34,542 nt of DNA from JAFNGF01 sp964567045 (GTDB taxonomy: Bacteria > Planctomycetota > Phycisphaerae > Sedimentisphaerales > Anaerobacaceae). The position numbers and the translations under genes are program-made. The notes beneath the pieces were generated by a model, which ran no database searches, was not told the origin of the DNA, and worked only from the letters and a program-made list of their open reading frames with translations. The DNA lies in NCBI GenBank assembly GCA_964567045.1, contig CAZMLE010000044.1, forward strand, positions 1 to 34,542, written 5' to 3'. This document shows, piece after piece, positions 28,972-34,542 of the stretch. Position 1 is the first letter of the stretch, and every line of letters starts with the position of its first letter.

Positions 28972-29058
28972 ACATTTGCTAAAGCCACTAATCAAAGATT
29001 GTAAGTCCTAAATCGAAAATCGTAAATCGGAAATTTCTTAGGCGACATCTGCTAAACC
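28972..29058. repeat. Direct duplication of the recG 3' end flanking an AT-rich repeat
   Basis: CGACATTTGCTAAAGCC (28972-28988) nearly matches CGACATCTGCTAAACC (29043-29058, the last codons of recG). The roughly 55 bp between consist of AAATCG/AATCGTAAATCG words. The layout looks like a small repeat insertion with a target duplication. Confidence 0.5.
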
Positions 29059-31188
29059 AAGCGAGTCACCGAACTTTAATAACAGTGCCCTGCGAATATT
29101 TTGGTGCTGGGGCTTTTTCAACATCGGGTCTTGCGAGGCTAACTCGAAGGCTTTTTTCCTTGCCATAACCAGCAGATCGAAGTCATCAATAATATTTGCG
29201 ATCTTCAAATCCGGCAACCCATGCTGGCGCGTGCTGAAGAGTTCGCCCGGCCCTCGCAGCCGTAAATCGTGCTCAGCTATCTCAAAGCCGTCGCGGCTTC
29301 GTGTTATCACTTCAATTCTACTTCTGGCTACGTCACTGTCGGTTTCTGCGAACAGAAGACAATACGATTTTTCCTGCCCCCTTCCAATCCGTCCCCTCAA
29401 TTGGTGCAACTGCGCCAATCCAAATCGGTCCGCCCCCTCTACAACCATTATCGTGGCGTTGGGCACATCCACGCCGACTTCTATTACGATGGTAGAAACC
29501 AAAACGTCAATTTTGCCTTTCCTGAATTCAGCCATAATTTGATGCTTTTTTACAGAGGGCATCTGGCCATGCAGCAGCTCCACCTTAAATTCGGGAAAAA
29601 CTTCCGCCGACAGCTTCTTGCATCCTTCAATAGCAGCTTTGAGCTCCTCATCTACCTCAAGTGCGGCAATCCGCGGATAAACGAAATATGCCTGCTTCTT
29701 GGCGCGTAAACGCTCACGGATGAACTGGTACGCCTTTTCGCGGTTGTGCGGAGCGACCCAGCGGGTAATCACGGCACCTCTACCCGGCGGCGAGTGTTTG
29801 ATAACAGACACATCCAAATCTCCAAAGGCGGTCATCGCCAGCGTTCGAGGGATAGGCGTAGCGGTCATAACCAGACAATGCGGAGTGGCCTGCTTGCGCA
29901 GCTCCGCCCGCTGATGAACCCCAAACTTATGCTGCTCATCGATGACTACCAGAGCAAGTTTTTGAAATTCGACATCCTTCTGCAGCAGCGCCACCGTTCC
30001 TACGACAATGTCGATCTGGCCGCGCCCTATTTTGTCCAGCAATTCGATTCTCTTTTGCCCAGTCAATCCTCGCGTCAGCAGAACTCTTTTTACTCCGCTA
30101 TTTTTCAGGTATCTTTCAATACTGAGAAAATGCTGCCCGGCCAGAATCTCGGTAGGAGCCATAATTGCTGCCTGGGTTCTGTTGGCGATGGCCAACAGGG
30201 CAGCGTAAAGTGCTACCACAGTTTTCCCTGAACCTACATCACCCTGCAAGAGCCGATTCATTGGCTTTGAGCTTGCCATGTCAGCAACAATTTCAGCGAT
30301 GCAGGCATCCTGGTCTTCTGTGAGGAGAAACGGAAAACGCCTTCGGATTCGCCGATCAATCTCCTCGCTGCAGACGCACGGGGTCGCGGATGAAAAATGC
30401 TGCACCTTGTACCTGCGAAGTGCCAACCCAAGCTGCATTAGAAAGAGCTCATCGTATTTTAGTCTTCGTTTTGCCTGGGCCAATTTGTCCTGGTCGGGCG
30501 GCAAATGTATCCAGGCGAATGCGTCCTTTCTGCCGAGCAGTTTTGCCTCGCTGAGCAAATCTTGCTCGTAAAATTCAGGGACAAGCTCAGCTAAATTATC
30601 CAGCAGCGGCGCGATTATTCGCTTGATCTGCCCACTGCTTAATTGGCTGCTTGAAGGATACACGCCGCCGCTGAAATACTCGACCCCCGCCTGCGCGGGG
30701 GCAAGCTTGGGATTGGTCATCTGTAATTGATGCTTATATGAAACGACCTTGCCGGAGGCAGCTATCACCTGGCCGGGCTTCAATTTGTCTCGCAGAAAAC
30801 CACCATGGAACCACACAACCCGGCACATGGCGGTTTCATCGCTAAGCATGGCTTCAAATAGAGGCGGATGACGGTAACTCTGATAGTCTACCGATTCGAC
30901 CAGGCCCACGATGGTAGCGGTCTGGTTTGGCCGCATCTGAATTATCTTTATTGGCGCAGGTGCAAATATCCAATCGCGTGGAAAATACTCCAGCAGATCG
31001 CCCACCGTATGGACGCCCAACTGGGCAAACGTTTTGGCCTTAGCCGGTCCAACGCCTTTGAGATACTGAACCGGCATCGACAGGTCAAGTTGACCTCTTA
31101 CTTTTCCTTTTAGCTGTGTCACTACCTGTTCCACGTTATTTCCGCCCAACCTGTCTGCGACTCCGAACTGAAAGCGGAATCCAGACAT
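29038..31188 (-). CDS. recG: ATP-dependent DNA helicase RecG
   Basis: Branch-migration helicase for stalled forks and Holliday junctions, 716 aa. The N-terminal wedge/OB domain begins at MPVQYLKGVGPAKA (the usual RecG start region). Helicase motifs: LLQGDVGSGKTVVA, TEILAGQH, VIDEQHKFGVHQR, MTATPIPRTLAM, then the C-terminal lobe ATIMVVEGADRFGLAQLHQLRGR in parts and the TRAC-like end. The first 18 residues (MSGFRFQFGV...) are atypical and arise from the repeat-rich upstream DNA; GTG 31134 is a credible alternative start. In the wedge domain, LAPAQAGVEY (after MTNPK) is encoded by a perfect palindrome. Confidence 0.95.
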   Translation of the reverse strand: MSGFRFQFGVADRLGGNNVEQVVTQLKGKVRGQLDLSMPVQYLKGVGPAKAKTFAQLGVHTVGDLLEYFPRDWIFAPAPIKIIQMRPNQTATIVGLVESVDYQSYRHPPLFEAMLSDETAMCRVVWFHGGFLRDKLKPGQVIAASGKVVSYKHQLQMTNPKLAPAQAGVEYFSGGVYPSSSQLSSGQIKRIIAPLLDNLAELVPEFYEQDLLSEAKLLGRKDAFAWIHLPPDQDKLAQAKRRLKYDELFLMQLGLALRRYKVQHFSSATPCVCSEEIDRRIRRRFPFLLTEDQDACIAEIVADMASSKPMNRLLQGDVGSGKTVVALYAALLAIANRTQAAIMAPTEILAGQHFLSIERYLKNSGVKRVLLTRGLTGQKRIELLDKIGRGQIDIVVGTVALLQKDVEFQKLALVVIDEQHKFGVHQRAELRKQATPHCLVMTATPIPRTLAMTAFGDLDVSVIKHSPPGRGAVITRWVAPHNREKAYQFIRERLRAKKQAYFVYPRIAALEVDEELKAAIEGCKKLSAEVFPEFKVELLHGQMPSVKKHQIMAEFRKGKIDVLVSTIVIEVGVDVPNATIMVVEGADRFGLAQLHQLRGRIGRGQEKSYCLLFAETDSDVARSRIEVITRSRDGFEIAEHDLRLRGPGELFSTRQHGLPDLKIANIIDDFDLLVMARKKAFELASQDPMLKKPQHQNIRRALLLKFGDSLGLADVA
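30684..30701. repeat. In-frame palindrome inside recG
   Basis: A perfect 7-bp stem CCCCCGC (30684-30690) / GCGGGGG (30695-30701), loop CTGC. It encodes part of LAPAQAGVEY in the wedge-OB domain, where homologues have an acidic loop after the MVNP-like motif. Confidence 0.65.
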
Positions 31189-31207
31189 GTTTTAAGGTGT
31201 CTGGACA

Positions 31208-31324
31208 CCTGCTTTCGCAGGGGTGACAAGTGCCAAATGATCAAAGAGCTTCATTGAATTTTCAGACACCCCAAATGTCATTCCCGCGAGAGGTTGTCAC
31301 CCCTGTGAAAACAGAGGCGGGAAT
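31208..31324. repeat. Intergenic inverted repeats between pcm and recG
   Basis: Hairpin CCTGC-TTTC-GCAGG (31208-31221). TTGTCACCCCTG at 31294-31305 is the inverse of CAGGGGTGACAA at 31219-31230. ATTCCCGC (31280-31287) pairs with GCGGGAAT (31317-31324) and encloses a smaller hairpin. It resembles the widespread CATTCCCGC...GCGGGAATC type of bacterial repeat. It fills most of the 142-bp gap. Confidence 0.65.
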
Positions 31325-31330
31325 CAATTT

Positions 31331-32101
31331 CTACTCCTCAAATGCGTATTTCCCGATAAGTTTGACGAACCTACAACTGCAAATAGTCTTCTCAGCGATC
31401 TCTCCCCGCTGCTTTTTGCCAACTACAAGCTCTTGCAGTCCTCCATAACCAACCGGCATCACAATCAAACCGCCTTCGGCAAGTTGGTTAGCTAACGGCT
31501 CCGGTATCTTCGGCACCGCTGCGGTAACGATGATCCTATCAAAATATCCGCCTGACGGCAATTGATCGTCCGGCCAGCCGCAACTGCCGTCCCCAACACA
31601 AAACTCAACATTGCTGACGCCTAACCGCTGCAAAACCGCCTGCGCCGACTCGGATAGCTCGCTGAATCTCTCTATCGTGTAGACTTTTCTTACCAGCCGG
31701 CTCAGCACCGCGCTCTGGTATCCGCTGCCCGTTCCTACTTCCAGAACCTCGCAGGTGCTCTCCACGCGCAGCTCTTGGGTCATTAAGGCAACAATATAGG
31801 GCTGAGAAATGGTTTGACCCAGCCCGATGGGCAGCGGGCAGTCAGCATAAGCCTGTGACCTGCAGGCATCTGGTAAGAACTGTTCGCGTGGGATTTCAGC
31901 CATTGCCTCCAGGACACGCGGATCTGTTATTCCACGACCTTTTAGGTCTCGCTCCAGCATTCGCTGACGAGCTTTGGCAAGTGTATCTTGGTCCCTTGAC
32001 GCAGCCACGTATTTAATAATCGCCTTTGCGTGCCGGCTTTGCAAAGTAATTCTGACGCCCGAGTGTAAAGAGGCGGGTTTCGTTGACTTCGAGGAAGACA
32101 T
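31331..32101 (-). CDS. pcm: Protein-L-isoaspartate O-methyltransferase
   Basis: Repairs isoaspartyl residues in aged proteins using AdoMet. A 256-aa product with an N-terminal extension of about 40 residues, then ARQRMLERDLKGRGI, PREQFLPDACRSQAYADCPLPIG and GQTISQPYIVALM. AdoMet motif I is VLEVGTGSGYQSAVLS; DRIIVTAAVPKIPEPL and GGLIVMPVGYG follow. All are typical of PCMT. The start is 2 bp after the permease stop, so the pair forms an operon. Confidence 0.94.
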   Translation of the reverse strand: MSSSKSTKPASLHSGVRITLQSRHAKAIIKYVAASRDQDTLAKARQRMLERDLKGRGITDPRVLEAMAEIPREQFLPDACRSQAYADCPLPIGLGQTISQPYIVALMTQELRVESTCEVLEVGTGSGYQSAVLSRLVRKVYTIERFSELSESAQAVLQRLGVSNVEFCVGDGSCGWPDDQLPSGGYFDRIIVTAAVPKIPEPLANQLAEGGLIVMPVGYGGLQELVVGKKQRGEIAEKTICSCRFVKLIGKYAFEE

Positions 32102-32103
32102 TA

Positions 32104-32844
32104 TTAAAACAACAGCTTGATAGCCGCGGCGGCGGCCAAAATCTGAACCAGAATGTTAAACGCCTTTTGCGGAATGCGGTTAAGCACCAATATCCCTGCG
32201 ATCGCACCGGCAGCGATAAAGGGCAACATCAATATGTCAAGCTTCACAGACTGTGCGGTCATCAGAGCCAGGCCGGCACTAAACGGCACCTTGAGCCAAT
32301 TGACGACGAAAAAGAACCAGGCTGCGGTGCCCACAAACTCGAGCTTCGGCAGCTTCATAGCCAGCAAATAAACAGTCATTACAGGACCGGCTGCGTTGGC
32401 CATCATTGTCGTGACGCCAGCCAAAAATCCGAGCCCTACCACAAACCACCACCCGGCGGGAATCTGCCTATTCTGGCTTGCTGCCTTTGTGCGCCAGTAA
32501 TTGACGGCCAACATCGCCAGGACTATGCCGCCAATGATCGGCCGGAGCTGCTGGTCGGTTATGACTTTCAAGCCGAAATACCCTGCTACGATACCGGCAA
32601 AAGCAGCCGGCAGCAGACGCAGAACGTGCCCCCATTGGGCGTGATGCCGGTAATATGTCGCGGCGAATAAATCCCCCAGTATCAAAATGCCCAGAAGTAC
32701 CCCTACCGAGCTGCGGGCAGGTAAAACAGCGGCCATAAGAGGAACCACCAAAATCCCCACCCCAGGAATTCCGGTCTTGGAAAGCCCCACCATAGCCGCA
32801 CATAAGACTACCACCATCCAGCCAAGCAGGTCCAGATCGAACAT
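32104..32844 (-). CDS. TauE/SafE-family membrane permease
   Basis: A 246-aa protein with about seven to eight membrane helices and the family's N-terminal pattern: GLSKTGIPGVGILVVPLMAAVLPARSSVGVLLG in two parts, and in the second half VTTMMANAAGPVMTVYLLAMKLPKLEFVGT. Members export sulfite, sulfoacetate or other organosulfur anions, but the substrate cannot be assigned here. GGGGAC lies 7 nt before the ATG. First gene of the permease-pcm-(recG) minus-strand cluster. Confidence 0.9.
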   Translation of the reverse strand: MFDLDLLGWMVVVLCAAMVGLSKTGIPGVGILVVPLMAAVLPARSSVGVLLGILILGDLFAATYYRHHAQWGHVLRLLPAAFAGIVAGYFGLKVITDQQLRPIIGGIVLAMLAVNYWRTKAASQNRQIPAGWWFVVGLGFLAGVTTMMANAAGPVMTVYLLAMKLPKLEFVGTAAWFFFVVNWLKVPFSAGLALMTAQSVKLDILMLPFIAAGAIAGILVLNRIPQKAFNILVQILAAAAAIKLLF

Positions 32845-32875
32845 ACGTTGTCCCCATTATTAGCGTTAGAAGCCC

Positions 32876-32911
32876 CTAAATATTTGGCCCCCAAATTTAT
32901 TTGGGGGTTTT
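32876..32911 (+). repeat. Twin-palindrome repeat, copy 3
   Basis: CTAAAT-ATTTGG is followed by a strong stem CCCCCAAAT (32888-32896) / ATTTGGGGG (32899-32907) and TTTTCC. Similar in plan to 5780-5820. It lies in the divergent gap between the permease and the lipoprotein gene, directly before a promoter. Confidence 0.6.
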
Positions 32912-32937
32912 CCACTACCGGTCAATGTCGATATAAT
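32909..32937 (+). promoter_or_regulatory. Probable promoter of the lipoprotein gene
   Basis: -35-like TTTCCA (32909-32914), 17-bp spacer, perfect -10 TATAAT (32932-32937). The predicted start near 32944 is about 40 nt before the ATG. The twin palindrome abuts the -35 box. Confidence 0.5.
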
Positions 32938-32984
32938 GCACGATAGACAATAAATAATCTTCAAAAATTGTAAGGAGCCTAAAA

Positions 32985-33623
32985 ATGAAAACCAGAAAGT
33001 TCCTTTTTTATCTGTTAGCTGGCCTCTTAGGCAGTTGCGTGCCCGTTATGTCGCTGCACTCACTTTTCACGGAAGAAAATATTGTCTTCGATGAGAAACT
33101 GCTTGGCACTTGGGTCGACGATCCCAACAGCCCCAAAGGCACATGGGAATTCAAGCGAGTCGCAGATAGCGCCCAGAAAGACTGGGAATTGCCCCCTCCA
33201 AAAAAACCAGAAAAAGCCTACAAGCTTCTTCTGAGCAACGAAGAAGGTGCGAAAGGCTCATTTTTCGCGCATTTAGTAAAGCTCGAAGGTCGGCTATTTC
33301 TGGATGTTTTCCCAAGTCAGCTCCCCTGTGCGCAACTGGACCCAAAACAAGATTGGGTGTTCAATACGGTGTTTCTAATACCTGGCCATTCATTTGCAGT
33401 AATAGACTCCATCGAACCACAACTGAAGATACGCTGGACCAACGAAGATGAAATGGAAAAGTTCCTTAAAGAACAGCCCAACGCGCTTAAGCACGAATTG
33501 GTCGAAGACAAAATTGTGCTGACAGCATCAACCGACGAGCTGCAGAAATTCGTACTGAAATATGCTGACGACAAAAGGATTTTCCCAGCAGAAGCCGTTT
33601 TGACCCGTAAGAAAGGCAAATAG
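32985..33623 (+). CDS. Putative lipoprotein of unknown function
   Basis: A 212-aa protein. The signal peptide MKTRKFLFYLLAGLLGSC ends in a lipobox with Cys18 as the lipidated residue. Early in the mature part, LLGTWVDDPNSPKGTWEFKR has the G-T-W pattern seen in lipocalin-like small secreted proteins. The C-terminus is charged (LTRKKGK). AAGGAG lies 8 nt before the ATG. It is preceded by its own promoter and followed by repeat DNA, so it is probably monocistronic. The function is unknown. Confidence 0.75.
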   Translation: MKTRKFLFYLLAGLLGSCVPVMSLHSLFTEENIVFDEKLLGTWVDDPNSPKGTWEFKRVADSAQKDWELPPPKKPEKAYKLLLSNEEGAKGSFFAHLVKLEGRLFLDVFPSQLPCAQLDPKQDWVFNTVFLIPGHSFAVIDSIEPQLKIRWTNEDEMEKFLKEQPNALKHELVEDKIVLTASTDELQKFVLKYADDKRIFPAEAVLTRKKGK

Positions 33624-33631
33624 GGCTGTCA

Positions 33632-33735
33632 GGACATCAGGGCATCAGGTTGCAGGTTATCAGCGAAACAGGGTATCAGCAAAAGACGATTCACTTGACA
33701 ACCTGATGTTCTGATAACCTGATACCCTTCATCGC
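33632..33735. repeat. Inverted repeat of TCAGGTTATCAG words
   Basis: CATCAGGTTGCAGGTTATCAG on the left is mirrored by ACAACCTGATGTTCTGATAACCTGATAC-type words on the right (each about 20-28 bp, split by short differences). It fills the 126-bp gap before nadB and may act as a terminator of the lipoprotein transcript. Confidence 0.55.
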
Positions 33736-33749
33736 AAGGTAGCAGTTTT

Positions 33750-34542
33750 ATGACCGGTACGCCGGAATTCAGACGCTATTTGGTCAACATTGACTCAATT
33801 TCAACGCATCAATTGTTCACGGACTGCGTGGTCGTTGGAGCGGGCATCGCCGGTCTGCGAGCCGCTATCGAAGCCGGGGTAAGCCGCTCCGTTATCATCG
33901 TCTGCAAGGGCAGCCTGCAAGACAGCAACACCTGGAAAGCCCAGGGCGGCATCGCCTCGGCGCTGGATAGCGCAGACACATTCCAATCACACATAGCCGA
34001 CACAATCGAGACCGGCTGCGGAATATGTGAGCGGGAAGTTGTCGAGTTGGTAGTTCGGCAGGGGCCGCAGCTTGTAGAGCAACTTCTGGCCTGGGGTGCA
34101 GATTTTGACCTTGTCGATGGTCGCGTCGCTATGACCCTCGAAGGCGGCCACAGCCACCCCCGTGTGGCCCACGCTCACGGCGACGAAACCGGGCGGGTGA
34201 TTGCTGATGCGCTGATAAAAAAGGTAAGAGAAAATCCCAAGACAAAGGTCGTAGAAGGATTCTACACTACCGATTTGCTTACCAACAAAGACAACGAGTG
34301 TATAGGAATAATCGGCCACGACAGGCGACTGGGCCAACAGATAATCTGGGCTACAAACACAATCCTGGCGACCGGCGGCGCAGGCCAACTCTATCGCGAG
34401 ACCACAAACCCCGAAGGGGCAACCGCCGATGGCCTCGCAATGGCCTACCGGGCAGGCGCGGTCTTGCAAGACCTGGAGTTTATGCAGTTCCATCCAACGA
34501 CACTCTATGTCGCCGGCGCATCGCGGGCATTGATAACCGAAA
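33750..34542 (+). CDS. nadB: L-aspartate oxidase NadB, N-terminal part
   Basis: A flavoprotein that oxidises L-aspartate to iminoaspartate, the first step of NAD synthesis. The reading frame is open from ATG 33750 to the window end (264 codons). FAD-binding VVVGAGIAGLRAAIEA is near residue 27. NTWKAQGGIAS, the substrate segment EGGHSHPRVAHAHGDETG, ILATGGAG, TNPEGATADGLAMAYRAGA and DLEFMQFHPTTLY follow. The absence of the succinate dehydrogenase-type QHLL/HxH flavin-linkage context and the GGHSHPR sequence favour NadB over SdhA/FrdA. AAGG lies 12 nt upstream. The gene is cut by the window end. Confidence 0.92.
   Translation, partial: MTGTPEFRRYLVNIDSISTHQLFTDCVVVGAGIAGLRAAIEAGVSRSVIIVCKGSLQDSNTWKAQGGIASALDSADTFQSHIADTIETGCGICEREVVELVVRQGPQLVEQLLAWGADFDLVDGRVAMTLEGGHSHPRVAHAHGDETGRVIADALIKKVRENPKTKVVEGFYTTDLLTNKDNECIGIIGHDRRLGQQIIWATNTILATGGAGQLYRETTNPEGATADGLAMAYRAGAVLQDLEFMQFHPTTLYVAGASRALITE

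Noticed and set aside
33750..34542. The last gene as succinate dehydrogenase/fumarate reductase flavoprotein
   Set aside because: EGGHSHPRVAHA, NTWKAQGGIAS and QFHPTTLY fit L-aspartate oxidase. No partner sdh/frd genes are visible.

Overview
The window looks like a chromosomal segment of a Planctomycetota bacterium, probably of the class Phycisphaerae (Sedimentisphaerales-like). This is inferred from a run of five large secreted type II prepilin-like proteins (GFTLIELLVVIAII start, 262-272 aa, conserved C-terminal block), from an envelope S55 peptidase next to a beta-propeller protein, and from many short palindromic or AT-rich repeats between and inside housekeeping genes. No rRNA, tRNA, CRISPR array, transposase or phage gene was seen.

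Layout. 1-2365: the 3' end of an OmpR-type response regulator, its histidine kinase, and a small exported ORF on the opposite strand. 2366-5555: polyprenyl synthase (-), miaA (+), then nrdR and a second ATP-cone gene (-). 5556-6262: a non-coding stretch with an nrdR promoter, a twin hairpin, a terminator and a possible structured RNA. 6263-10425 (-): a membrane-anchored protein, a 5' remnant of a thymidylate synthase-like gene, a type II restriction-modification pair (SPPY methylase and a frameshifted BstYI/BglII-like endonuclease), a complete thymidylate synthase-like gene and a parvulin. 10540-13579 (+): riboflavin synthase, pdxA, an S23 four-helix-bundle gene inside a 34-bp inverted repeat, and rsmA. 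13878-18226 (+): five prepilin-like genes. 18331-23349 (-): S55 peptidase, beta-propeller protein and fumarase alpha subunit as one operon. 23495-25398 (+): a TPR membrane protein and an RluA/RluD-type pseudouridine synthase. 25496-28926 (-): a potassium-uptake operon trkA-trkA-small membrane ORF-trkH-OB-fold protein. 29038-32844 (-): recG, pcm and a TauE/SafE permease. 32985-34542 (+): a lipoprotein and the start of nadB.

The points most worth following are these. (1) The restriction-modification cassette sits inside the 5' end of a thymidylate synthase-like gene, whose original start is still translationally coupled to the upstream gene. (2) The S23 gene with its long inverted repeat has the architecture of a 23S rRNA intervening sequence but lies between pdxA and rsmA. 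It supplies the last 25 codons of pdxA, and its right arm abuts the rsmA start codon. (3) A 39-codon membrane protein is coupled by overlapping start/stop codons on both sides between trkA and trkH. (4) Several conserved genes (miaA, rluD-like, recG, the S55 peptidase, the OB-fold gene) carry in-frame palindromes or short repeats that resemble the intergenic repeats, comparable in behaviour to Rickettsia palindromic elements. (5) Two divergent promoters appear to share one self-complementary -35 box, TTGCAA.

All functional names rest on motif reading and memory of families. No database search or folding program was run.
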